Source: an uncultured Collinsella sp. (lineage in GTDB: Bacteria > Actinomycetota > Coriobacteriia > Coriobacteriales > Coriobacteriaceae). From it: a stretch of DNA of 6,087 nucleotides. The DNA lies in NCBI GenBank assembly GCA_900548815.1, contig URLR01000090.1, positions 1 to 6,087 on the forward strand, given 5' to 3'. A program made the translations under genes and the position numbers. A model generated the notes under the pieces. The model was not told the origin of the DNA. It ran no database searches and worked only from the letters and a program-made list of their open reading frames with translations. Shown here piece after piece: positions 1 to 6,087 of this stretch; within the stretch, counting starts at the first letter, position 1, and each line of letters begins with the position of its first letter.

Positions 1-32
1 CGTCGGCAGCGTCAGATGTGTATAAGAGACAG
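1..32 (+). other. Nextera Read 1 transposase adapter (not genomic)
   Basis: Bases 1-13 match the Nextera Read 1 arm without its first T, and bases 14-32 are the complete 19-base Tn5 mosaic end AGATGTGTATAAGAGACAG. This is library adapter left on the contig, not a mobile element of the organism. An ATG inside it (16-18) is in frame with smc and yields a false N-terminus MCIRDR. The first genomic base is 33. Confidence 0.98.
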
Positions 33-33
33 G

Positions 34-3000
34 GCCATGGAGGACGTCATCTTCTCGGGCTCGTCAGCGCGCAAGCCGGTGGGTGTCGCCGAGGTCACGC
101 TGGTGCTCGATAACTCGGACCATATGCTGCCCGTCGATTTTGACGAGGTCGCCATCACCCGTCGCATGTATCGCTCGGGCGAAAGCGAGTACCTCATCAA
201 CTCGAGTCCGTGCCGCCTGATGGACATTCAGGACATCCTGCACGATTCGGGCCTGGGCAAGGATACGCATTCCATCATCAGCCAGGGCAAGCTCGACGCC
301 ATTTTGCAGAGCCGCCCCGAGGAGCGCCGCGCCCTCATCGAGGAGGCCGCCGGCATCTCCAAGCACAAGCGCCGCAAGGAGCGTGCGCTCAAAAAGATTA
401 AGTCGATGGACGAGCACCTGACGCGTGCCCGCGACATCAATAAGGAAATCGCCCGTCAGCTGCGACCGCTGGAGCGTCAGGTCGATCGTGCGCGCAAGTA
501 CAAGGAGTTGTCCTCGCGCGCGAACGAGCTTACGCAGATGCTGGCCGTCGATGAGCTGCGTTCGCTGCAGTCGCAGTGGAACGACCTGGAGAGCCGCTCC
601 AAGGAGGGCGCGGCCGAGCTTGAGCTTGCGCAGTACCGCTTGGGCGAAAAGGAGCGCGAGCTCGAGAAGCTCCAGGTCATGCTCGAGGAAAAGGGCCTGT
701 TTGTGGGCGACCTGGGCGAGCAACGCCGCCATATGCAAGATGTGGTCGGCCGCATTAACTCCGACATGCGCCTGCTCGAGGAAAAGGGCCACAACATGGT
801 GTCGCGCCTGTCTGACATGCGCGGTCAGATTTCGAGCTCCGAGCATCAGCGTCGTCGCGTGGTCGAGGAGCTCGAGGACGCGCGTGCGCAGCTTGAGGAA
901 GTGACCGGTGCGCACATGCAGGCCCAGGAGGACGTTGACGCCGCTGGTCCTGCCGCCGCTGAGCTCCACGAGCGGTGCGTGGCGCTCGACAATCAGATAT
1001 CGCAGCTTACGTGTGAGCAACGCGATGTGCAGCGCGTAGCCGATAACGCCGCGCTCGAGCTCGCCAAGGTGAAGGATTCCTTGAGCAATGCCGAGGTCGA
1101 GGACGACATGTATGCCTCGCGCCTGGAGCAGATCGAAGAACAGCTCGAGGAGGTCACGGCTTCGCTCGAGAGCCGTCGCGACCGCGCCGAGGAGCTTGAG
1201 GGCGCTCTTGAGGAAGCGCGCCGGGCTCAGGTTGATGCGCGTGAAGGCACCGAAACGGCACGCGCGGCCCTGAAGGACCTGCGTGCCCGTGAGAGCGAGG
1301 CACGCAACAAGTTATCCGAGGTGCGCTCGGAGCTTGCCAGCCAAAAGAAGCTTGATGCGCGCATGGGCGACAGCTCGCCGCTCGTGAGCCGTCTGGTGGG
1401 TGCGCTTGGCGATGACGTAATGGGTCGCCTGGGCGATGTGCTCGAAGCCCCTCGCGAGCTTGAGGGCCTGGTTGAGCAATTGCTCGCCGGCGATATCGAT
1501 GCGCTGCTGTTTGATGACGCCGCCAAGCTTGAGCGTGCCGGTCGTGCGGCTCTGGACCAAAAGAAGGCCTCAGGCGAAGCACTGCTGGTGGCGCGCGGCG
1601 TGAGCGGCTCTACCGCCGCTGAGGGCGCTGCCGGTATCCGCCTGGTTGATCGTCTGTCCGTGCGCGCAGGCTACGGACCCGTCGTCGAGGCGCTGCTCGG
1701 CGGCTATTACGTAGTGGACGATCTTGCTGCCGCGCTTTCGGCGCCGGTCGTTGACGGCGTGACTTACGTGACCCCCGATGGCGCCCGCGTCGCCTGCGGC
1801 GGCCTGGTACGCGTGGGCCTCGATGCCGGCGAGGCCTCGGGTGCTCTGGAGCGCAAGCGTCGCATTCGCGAGCTGGAGGGCCTGGAGCCCGATCTGGCTG
1901 CCGTGTTTGAGCATGTGTCGGATCAGGTCGTCGAGGCCAATGCGGCCGTCGAAGAGGCGCGTGCCGCCGAGGGCGATGCCGCCGGCGAGATCGCCCGTCT
2001 TGAAGGCGAGCGCCGCTCGCTGCTCTCCGAGATCGGCCGCTTGGAGCAAAGCGCCAACAATGCCGAGGTCGAGCGCGTGCGCATCTCCAAGCGCCGCGAG
2101 CAGGCCTCCGAGGCCGTTCGCGCTTCGCGCCCGCGCGTGGACGAGCTCACCCGTTCGCGTGACGAGGCTCGCGCGCAGGCAAGCGATCTGGGCTCGCAGA
2201 TTGCCGAGGCCAACGACGAACTCGACCGCGTTCGCCGTGACGATTCCGAGGCTGCCGGCAAGCTCGCCGACGCCAAGGTTCGCCTAGCCCAGACGAGCGA
2301 ACGCCTGCGTTCGCTGAAGGGCCGCGTGCCCGACCTGGAGCATCGTCTTGAGGGCATCGACCGTCGTATCCGCGGAACACGCCAGGCCTCGCGCTCGCTC
2401 GAGCTGCTGCGCCTGCGCGTCGACCCCATGCACGAGCGCTATTCGGCCCTGCTGGAGCGTGCCTCGGATTGGGCTGCGCGTCTGCGTGACCAGGCTTCGC
2501 TCGAGGAGGCGGACTCCGCTTCGCTCAAGAAGACCATCGAGGATGCCAAGGCAGAGGTTGCCCGCGCTAAGGAGCGAGTCGATACCGCCTCTGCCACGCA
2601 AAACGAGTTCAAGGTCGCGCGTGGCAAGCTCGAGGTGCAGGTCGAAGCCGCCATTAAGGCCATTACCGCCGATGGCACCACGGTACTCGAGGAAGCGCTC
2701 ATGCTTCCGGCGCCCACGGACCGCGATGCCGCCGAGCGTGAACTCAACCAGCTTGTGCGCCAGATCAACAACCTTGGTCCCGTTAACCAAGTTGCCATGG
2801 AGGAGTACGAGCAGCTCAAGCGCCGCGCCGACTACATCGAGGAGCAGCTGGCCGATCTGGAGAGCGCGCGCAAGGCGCTCACCAAGATAACCGTGGCTAT
2901 CGACCGCAAGATGCGTAAGGCCTTCCTAGTTACCTTTGAGAAGGTCGATGCGAACTTCCGCGAGATCTTCGCTATGCTCTTCCCGGGCGGTCAGGCTCAT

Positions 3001-3393
3001 TTGGAGATGACCGATCCCGAGCATCCTGCCGAGACGGGTATCGAGGTCGTGGCGCAGCCGCGCGGCAAGCGCATCACCAAGATGATGCTCATGTCGGGCG
3101 GCGAGAAGAGCCTGACGGCGCTCGCCCTGCTCTTTGCCGTGTATCGCACGCGCACGGTGCCGTTCTATGTACTGGACGAGGTCGAGGCGGCGCTCGACGA
3201 CGCCAACCTGTCCAAGCTCATCGGCGCGCTCGATGTGTTGCGTTCCGATACGCAGCTCTTGGTTATCTCGCATCAGCGCCGTACTATGGAGGATGCTGAC
3301 GTCCTCTACGGCGTCTCGATGCAAGCCGACGGCGTCAGTCGCGTCGTCTCGCAAAAACTCGATCGCGAAACCGGAAAGGTCGTGAATGCATAA
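34..3393 (+). CDS. smc: Chromosome segregation protein SMC, 5'-truncated by the contig edge
   Basis: Smc is the ABC-type ATPase core of the bacterial SMC-ScpAB condensin, which compacts and helps separate sister chromosomes in the nucleoid. The visible part is 1119 residues (first full codon 34-36 as residue 1). It starts at the AMEDVIFSGS segment, which in Bacillus SMC lies near residue 60, so the Walker A loop is off the contig. Visible in order: rest of the N-terminal head with the Q-loop SIISQGK (Gln at nt 283-285) and EERRALIEEAAGI; first coiled coil, about residues 115-440, rich in Glu, Arg and Leu; hinge about 444-604 (nt 1363-1845); second coiled coil to about 905; C-terminal head with INNLGPVN, the ABC signature LMSGGEKS (nt 3088-3111), Walker B YVLDEVEAALDD (Asp at 3175, catalytic Glu at 3178) and the switch His at 3271-3273. 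All visible ATPase residues are intact. The true start is not in the window; the ATG at 16 is adapter. The stop TAA overlaps the ftsY start by one base. Confidence 0.97.
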   Translation, partial: AMEDVIFSGSSARKPVGVAEVTLVLDNSDHMLPVDFDEVAITRRMYRSGESEYLINSSPCRLMDIQDILHDSGLGKDTHSIISQGKLDAILQSRPEERRALIEEAAGISKHKRRKERALKKIKSMDEHLTRARDINKEIARQLRPLERQVDRARKYKELSSRANELTQMLAVDELRSLQSQWNDLESRSKEGAAELELAQYRLGEKERELEKLQVMLEEKGLFVGDLGEQRRHMQDVVGRINSDMRLLEEKGHNMVSRLSDMRGQISSSEHQRRRVVEELEDARAQLEEVTGAHMQAQEDVDAAGPAAAELHERCVALDNQISQLTCEQRDVQRVADNAALELAKVKDSLSNAEVEDDMYASRLEQIEEQLEEVTASLESRRDRAEELEGALEEARRAQVDAREGTETARAALKDLRARESEARNKLSEVRSELASQKKLDARMGDSSPLVSRLVGALGDDVMGRLGDVLEAPRELEGLVEQLLAGDIDALLFDDAAKLERAGRAALDQKKASGEALLVARGVSGSTAAEGAAGIRLVDRLSVRAGYGPVVEALLGGYYVVDDLAAALSAPVVDGVTYVTPDGARVACGGLVRVGLDAGEASGALERKRRIRELEGLEPDLAAVFEHVSDQVVEANAAVEEARAAEGDAAGEIARLEGERRSLLSEIGRLEQSANNAEVERVRISKRREQASEAVRASRPRVDELTRSRDEARAQASDLGSQIAEANDELDRVRRDDSEAAGKLADAKVRLAQTSERLRSLKGRVPDLEHRLEGIDRRIRGTRQASRSLELLRLRVDPMHERYSALLERASDWAARLRDQASLEEADSASLKKTIEDAKAEVARAKERVDTASATQNEFKVARGKLEVQVEAAIKAITADGTTVLEEALMLPAPTDRDAAERELNQLVRQINNLGPVNQVAMEEYEQLKRRADYIEEQLADLESARKALTKITVAIDRKMRKAFLVTFEKVDANFREIFAMLFPGGQAHLEMTDPEHPAETGIEVVAQPRGKRITKMMLMSGGEKSLTALALLFAVYRTRTVPFYVLDEVEAALDDANLSKLIGALDVLRSDTQLLVISHQRRTMEDADVLYGVSMQADGVSRVVSQKLDRETGKVVNA
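3373..3379 (+). promoter_or_regulatory. Possible weak ribosome binding site for ftsY
   Basis: GGAAAGG lies inside the last codons of smc, 13 bases before the ftsY ATG, which is longer than the usual spacing. With the TAATG stop-start overlap, ftsY translation probably depends at least partly on ribosomes finishing smc. The purine run is seen; its use is inference. Confidence 0.35.
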
Positions 3394-4310
3394 TGGGATT
3401 CTTCGATGCTCTCTCGCGCGGACTTGAGCGCAGCCGCGAGGCCCTCAACGAGGTCTTTTACTTTGGCGGCGAGGTCGACGAGGATTTTTGGGAGGACCTA
3501 GAGGACACCCTCGTTATGGGTGACATGGGTGCCGAGGTCGCGATCAAGGTGTCCGATGACCTGCGCGATGCCGCGGCCAAGAAGAACCTCAAGACCGCTC
3601 CGCAGCTTCGCCGTGCCCTGGCCGAGCAGCTTGAGCAGCACTTTGTGCCCATCGAGCGCGATCCGTTCTCCGATACGCCGAGCTGCGTGCTGTTTGTGGG
3701 CATTAACGGCGCCGGCAAGACCACGACGGTCGGTAAGATCGCGAGCGCCATGGCCGCCCGCGGCAAGAACGTCGTGATCGGCTCTGCCGATACGTTCCGC
3801 GCTGCCGCTATCGAGCAGCTCGATGTGTGGGGCCAGCGCGCTGGCGTCCCCGTCATCAAGCGCGACCGCGGCTCCGACCCGGCAAGTGTTTGCTACGACG
3901 TGCTCGACGAGGCCGACAAGCGCGGCAGCGACCTGGTGCTTATCGACACTGCCGGTCGTCTGCACACGAGCCCCGAGCTCATGCGGGAGCTTGCCAAGGT
4001 GGTTAACGTGACGCGTAAGCGCGCCGCCAATATGGCCGCCGGCCCCATGCCCGTCTCAGTCGTGCTCGTGATCGATGCCGCCACCGGCCAGAACGGTCTG
4101 AACCAGGCGCTCGAGTTTAACGAGGCACTGGGCCTGGACGGTATTATCATGACTAAGCTCGACGGCACGGCTAAGGGCGGTATTGCCATGGCCGTGGCCG
4201 AGAAACTCAAGCTCCCGATCCTGCGCGTGGGCGTGGGCGAGCAGGTCGATGACCTGCAGGAGTTCAATGCCAAAGATTTCTGCCGCGCCCTGGTGGGCGA
4301 GTCTAATTAA
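3393..4310 (+). CDS. ftsY: Signal recognition particle receptor FtsY
   Basis: FtsY is the membrane-associated SRP receptor GTPase. It docks the Ffh-ribosome-nascent chain complex at the translocon, and the two GTPases activate each other's hydrolysis. The 305-residue protein begins MGFFDALSRGLERSR, a typical start of the FtsY N domain (helical, to about residue 85). The G domain follows: P-loop GINGAGKTT at 103-111, DTFRAAA at 133-139, DTAGR at 185-189, TKLDGTAKGG at 254-263 and the closing GVGEQVDDLQEF at 280-291. The DTFRAAA and GVGEQ-DDL forms separate FtsY from Ffh, which has DVYRPAA and GEKPDSLEPF. The long acidic A domain of E. coli FtsY is absent, so membrane contact probably relies on the short N-terminal helix. 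The ATG is chosen because it gives the canonical N-terminus and overlaps the smc stop (TAATG). No promoter is visible before it, so it is probably co-transcribed with smc and ffh. Confidence 0.97.
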   Translation: MGFFDALSRGLERSREALNEVFYFGGEVDEDFWEDLEDTLVMGDMGAEVAIKVSDDLRDAAAKKNLKTAPQLRRALAEQLEQHFVPIERDPFSDTPSCVLFVGINGAGKTTTVGKIASAMAARGKNVVIGSADTFRAAAIEQLDVWGQRAGVPVIKRDRGSDPASVCYDVLDEADKRGSDLVLIDTAGRLHTSPELMRELAKVVNVTRKRAANMAAGPMPVSVVLVIDAATGQNGLNQALEFNEALGLDGIIMTKLDGTAKGGIAMAVAEKLKLPILRVGVGEQVDDLQEFNAKDFCRALVGESN

Positions 4311-4314
4311 GGAG
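4309..4314 (+). promoter_or_regulatory. Strong Shine-Dalgarno of ffh, overlapping the ftsY stop
   Basis: AAGGAG ends six bases before the GTG at 4321 and shares its two A bases with the ftsY stop TAA (4308-4310). It fixes GTG as the ffh start and should favour re-initiation by ribosomes ending ftsY. Confidence 0.85.
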
Positions 4315-4320
4315 TGACTA

Positions 4321-5796
4321 GTGTTTGATTCCCTGAGCGATCGTCTCAACGACACATTTGACCGCCTGCGCGGCAAGGGCAAGCTGACCGAGGCCGATAT
4401 CACCTCTGCCATGCGCGACATTCGCATGGCGCTGCTCGAGGCCGACGTTAACTTCAAGGTCGTTAAGGAGTTCGTCGCCAAGACCAAGGAGCGCTGCATG
4501 ACCGCCGAGGTCATGGAGTCGCTGTCGCCGGCGCAAAACGTCGTCAAGATCGTGCTCGACGAGCTCACCGAGATGCTCGGCTCCACCGAGAGCAAGCTCG
4601 TCTTTAGCAACCGCATCCCCAATGTCATCATGCTCGTGGGCCTGCAGGGCTCCGGTAAGACTACGGCGGCCGTAAAGCTGGCCTACCTGCTCAAGAAGCA
4701 GGGCCGCTCGCCGCTGCTCGCCGCGTGCGACGTCTACCGTCCCGCCGCTGCCGACCAGCTTGCCACGCTCGGCGGAGAGATCGGTGTCCCGGTCTTCCGA
4801 GGCGACGGTGCACACCCGGTCGACATCGCCAAGGGCGCCATTCAGGAGGCCGTCGACCACCTGCGTGACGTGGTCATCGTCGATACCGCCGGTCGTTTGC
4901 AGATCGACGAGCAGATGATGCAGGAGGCCGTGGATATCAAGAAGGCCGTCAAGCCCGATCAGGTGCTGATGGTCGTCGATGCCATGACCGGCCAGGATAT
5001 TGTCAACGTCGTCTCGACCTTCGCCGAGCGTACCGACTTTGACGGCGTGATCATCTCCAAGCTCGACGGCGATGCCCGTGGCGGCGGCGCGCTTTCCGTG
5101 CGCCAGGTGACCGGTAAGCCCATCAAGTTCGTGAGCATGGGCGAGAAACCCGATTCGCTGGAGCCGTTCTATCCCGATCGTATGGCCAAGCGCATTCTGG
5201 GCATGGGCGATGTTGTCGGCATCATTGAGAAGGCCCAGGAGGCAGCCGACGCCGAGCAGCTCGAGGCTGCCGAGCGCATGCTGCGCGAGGGCTTCACCAT
5301 GAACGACATGCTCGACCAGATGAAGGCCGTCAAGAAGATGGGCGGCATGAAGGGCATCCTGGGCATGCTCCCCGGCGGCCAGCGTGCGCTTAACCAGATG
5401 GGCGGCAACCTGGACGAGGGCATCTTCGACAAGAACGAGGCCATCATCATGTCGATGACCAAGGAGGAGCGTCTGCGTCCTTCCATCATTAACGGCCAGC
5501 GTCGTGCCCGCATTGCCAAGGGCGCCGGCGTGACTCCCACAGAGGTCAATAGCCTTATGAAGCAGTGGGGCGAGATGAACAAGATGATGGGCCGCATGCG
5601 CACGATGGCCAATCAGGCACAGGCCGGTGGCAAGAAGGGCAAGAAGGGTAAGAAGGGCAAAAAGATGCGCATGCCCAATATTCCCGGTCTGGATGCCATG
5701 GGGTTGGGCGGCATGGGCGGCCTGGGAACGGGCGGCCCCAAGTCCGATATGGACCTGCTGCGCCAGATGGAAGCGCAGATGCGTAATAAGAAGTAA
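4321..5796 (+). CDS. ffh: Signal recognition particle protein Ffh (SRP54 homologue)
   Basis: Ffh binds 4.5S/SRP RNA and hydrophobic signal sequences emerging from the ribosome, then delivers the complex to FtsY. The 491 residues comprise an N domain (1-about 100), a G domain with P-loop GLQGSGKTT (107-115), DVYRPAA (137-143), DTAGR (188-192), SKLDGDARGG (246-255; Ser where Thr is usual) and GEKPDSLEPF (274-283), and a Met-rich M domain from about 295. In the M domain the finger-loop region (about 336-362) is rich in Met and Gly, as expected for signal-peptide binding. The RNA-binding motif IINGQRRARIAKGAG (389-403) keeps the arginines, but two usual serines are Gln and Ala. After the last M-domain helix (to about 430) comes a 60-residue tail with (GKK)4 at 437-448 and a Gly/Met-rich stretch, making the protein some 40 residues longer than the Bacillus or E. 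coli proteins. The GTG start is supported by AAGGAG six bases upstream and the canonical MFDSLSDRL N-terminus. It follows ftsY by ten bases, so it is the last gene of the operon before the hairpin. Confidence 0.97.
   Translation: MFDSLSDRLNDTFDRLRGKGKLTEADITSAMRDIRMALLEADVNFKVVKEFVAKTKERCMTAEVMESLSPAQNVVKIVLDELTEMLGSTESKLVFSNRIPNVIMLVGLQGSGKTTAAVKLAYLLKKQGRSPLLAACDVYRPAAADQLATLGGEIGVPVFRGDGAHPVDIAKGAIQEAVDHLRDVVIVDTAGRLQIDEQMMQEAVDIKKAVKPDQVLMVVDAMTGQDIVNVVSTFAERTDFDGVIISKLDGDARGGGALSVRQVTGKPIKFVSMGEKPDSLEPFYPDRMAKRILGMGDVVGIIEKAQEAADAEQLEAAERMLREGFTMNDMLDQMKAVKKMGGMKGILGMLPGGQRALNQMGGNLDEGIFDKNEAIIMSMTKEERLRPSIINGQRRARIAKGAGVTPTEVNSLMKQWGEMNKMMGRMRTMANQAQAGGKKGKKGKKGKKMRMPNIPGLDAMGLGGMGGLGTGGPKSDMDLLRQMEAQMRNKK
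5629..5664 (+). repeat. Tandem 9-base repeat in ffh encoding (Gly-Lys-Lys)4
   Basis: Four in-frame copies of GGC AAG AAG, the third with GGT and the fourth with AAA in place of one codon. They encode residues 437-448 of Ffh, just after the RNA-binding M domain. The basic charge fits extra contact with SRP RNA or ribosomal RNA (inference). Copy number may vary between strains because such arrays slip. Confidence 0.9.
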
Positions 5797-5912
5797 CGAC
5801 TGGTTGAGTCGTGTATGGCGAAGGCCGCCTGGATGGTATTCCAGGCGGCCTTCGCCGTTTGTTCGCTGGTTGTCGCACGCGTGGAAGCGCGTTCTCGACG
5901 AGGTGCTTGCCG
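5797..5912. other. Intergenic region between convergent ffh and slyD-like gene
   Basis: These 116 bases hold the hairpin at 5816-5858 and a smaller stem, ACGCG at 5877-5881 with CGCGT at 5888-5892 (six-base loop). I see no open reading frame with coding character and no promoter. The region lies between two gene ends, so it mainly serves transcription termination. Confidence 0.7.
5816..5858 (+). terminator. Strong hairpin, likely terminator of smc-ftsY-ffh and possibly bidirectional
   Basis: GGCGAAGGCCGCCTGG at 5817-5832 is the exact reverse complement of 5841-5856. An extra A-T pair (5833/5840) leaves a six-base loop TGGTAT. The stem is very GC-rich and starts 20 bases after the ffh stop. 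The following + strand sequence GTTTGTTCG is only weakly T-rich. On the - strand the hairpin lies 56 bases past the stop of the convergent gene and is followed by ATACAC, so it may stop transcription from both sides, but the U-tract is poor in both directions. The symmetry is seen; the terminator role is inferred from position. Confidence 0.85.
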
Positions 5913-6041
5913 CTAGTGGCAGCCGCAGCCTTCGTGCCCGTCATGGTCGTGGTGACCGTGGCAGCCGCAGGACTCGCCATGCTCGTGGATGTGCTCGTGA
6001 TCATGTCCATGGCAGTCGCAGGTGGCCTCGCCGTTCTGTGC
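5913..6041 (-). CDS. slyD: C-terminal 42 residues of a SlyD-like FKBP prolyl isomerase / metal-binding protein (partial)
   Basis: Reading the - strand from the insert edge at 6041 to the TAG at 5915-5913 gives an open frame beginning AQNGEATCDCHGHDHEH and ending HDGHEGCGCH. Of 42 residues, 12 are His, 6 Cys and 9 Asp or Glu, with three CxCH motifs (residues 8-11, 25-28, 39-42). E. coli SlyD ends in a His/Cys-rich metal-binding tail that also finishes GCGCH. SlyD is a cytoplasmic FKBP-type prolyl isomerase and chaperone that binds nickel and zinc and, in E. coli, supplies HypB during hydrogenase maturation. The FKBP and IF domains, start and promoter lie beyond the contig. No Met start is needed because the gene enters from outside. 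An overlapping - strand frame that starts in the adapter is not real. Alternative: another protein with a His-rich metal-binding C-terminus. The stop and composition are seen; SlyD identity is inference from the tail alone. Confidence 0.65.
   Translation of the reverse strand, partial: AQNGEATCDCHGHDHEHIHEHGESCGCHGHHDHDGHEGCGCH
5916..6021 (-). repeat. Repeated CxCH-coding segments in the SlyD-like tail
   Basis: GTGGCAGCCGCAG occurs identically at 5916-5928 and 5958-5970, 42 bases apart. A copy with two mismatches lies at 6009-6021, 51 bases further. All three are in the same - strand frame and encode CGCH, CGCH and CDCH. This is consistent with growth of the tail by in-frame duplication, though selection for the same metal-binding residues could also produce it. 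Confidence 0.7.
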
Positions 6042-6087
6042 CTGTCTCTTATACACATCTCCGAGCCCACGAGACGGACTCCTATCT
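6042..6087 (+). other. Nextera Read 2 adapter with i7 index (not genomic)
   Basis: 6042-6060 is the reverse complement of the Tn5 mosaic end, CTGTCTCTTATACACATCT. 6061-6075 is CCGAGCCCACGAGAC, the rest of the Read 2 arm. 6076-6083 GGACTCCT sits exactly where the i7 index belongs and matches Nextera index N705 as I recall it. 6084-6087 ATCT begins the P7 arm. The last genomic base is 6041. Confidence 0.98.

Noticed and set aside
14..32. Tn5 mosaic end as evidence of a natural transposon
   Set aside because: The 19-base end is joined to the Read 1 arm on one side of the contig and to the Read 2 arm plus index on the other. This is library chemistry, with no transposase gene present.
16..300. 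An SMC variant naturally lacking the Walker A motif
   Set aside because: The missing part coincides exactly with the adapter junction at base 33, and the rest of the ATPase head is intact, so this is truncation by the contig end.
64..1020. Long - strand open frame of 318 codons opposite smc
   Set aside because: It lies wholly antisense to the conserved N-terminal head and first coiled coil of SMC. Long antisense frames are expected opposite GC-rich coding sequence, and its translation shows no recognisable domain and no ribosome binding site.
1363..1845. Divergent SMC hinge as a possible inserted foreign domain
   Set aside because: It sits where the hinge belongs between the two coiled coils, and contains hinge-like glycine pairs (ALLGGYYVVDD, ACGGLVRVG) and the usual return into the second coil (LERKRRIRELE). 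It is a divergent hinge rather than an insertion.
5877..5892. Second small hairpin (ACGCG / CGCGT) as an additional terminator for the - strand gene
   Set aside because: The stem is only five base pairs and no T-run follows on either strand, so chance is a sufficient explanation in GC-rich DNA.
5555..6070. - strand open frame of 171 codons running from the 3' adapter into ffh
   Set aside because: Its start and first residues (MGSEMCIRDR) are adapter-derived, it overlaps the C-terminus of ffh, and its frame differs from the His/Cys-rich frame that has a clear protein signature.

Overview
The window is one assembled fragment of a GC-rich bacterial chromosome carrying a core housekeeping cluster: smc (5' end missing), ftsY and ffh on the + strand, then a strong hairpin, then the last 42 codons of a convergent gene on the - strand. 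The protein sequences and GC-rich codon use suggest a high-GC gut-type actinomycete, with Coriobacteriia (Collinsella-like) as my best guess. This is inference from memory, not from a database comparison. Both physical ends are not genome at all: bases 1-32 and 6042-6087 are Nextera (Tn5) library adapter, including an i7 index and the first bases of the P7 arm. The genomic insert is therefore 33-6041.

Layout. 33-3393: smc, the chromosome-condensing ATPase, without about its first 60 residues (Walker A lost at the contig edge). 3393-4310: ftsY, the SRP receptor GTPase, whose ATG shares one base with the smc stop (TAATG). 4321-5796: ffh, the SRP GTPase, starting at GTG ten bases after ftsY, with a strong Shine-Dalgarno that overlaps the ftsY stop. 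5797-5912: intergenic, with a perfect 16-17 bp hairpin at 5816-5858. 5913-6041: the C-terminal tail of a - strand gene rich in His, Cys, Asp and Glu and ending in CGCH, most like the metal-binding tail of the prolyl isomerase/chaperone SlyD.

How the genes work together. The three + strand genes are packed as one transcription unit. FtsY and Ffh are the two GTPases of co-translational membrane targeting and form a heterodimer. Smc works in chromosome compaction and shares only the operon, as in Bacillus, where smc-ftsY-ylxM-ffh are adjacent. Here ylxM is absent between ftsY and ffh. The convergent SlyD-like gene belongs to a separate unit.

I see no previously undescribed system. The points most worth a second look are the adapter ends (which create a false MCIRDR N-terminus), the truncated SlyD-like gene that simple ORF calling misses, two serine replacements in the SRP-RNA-binding motif of Ffh, and the (GKK)4 basic tail of Ffh.
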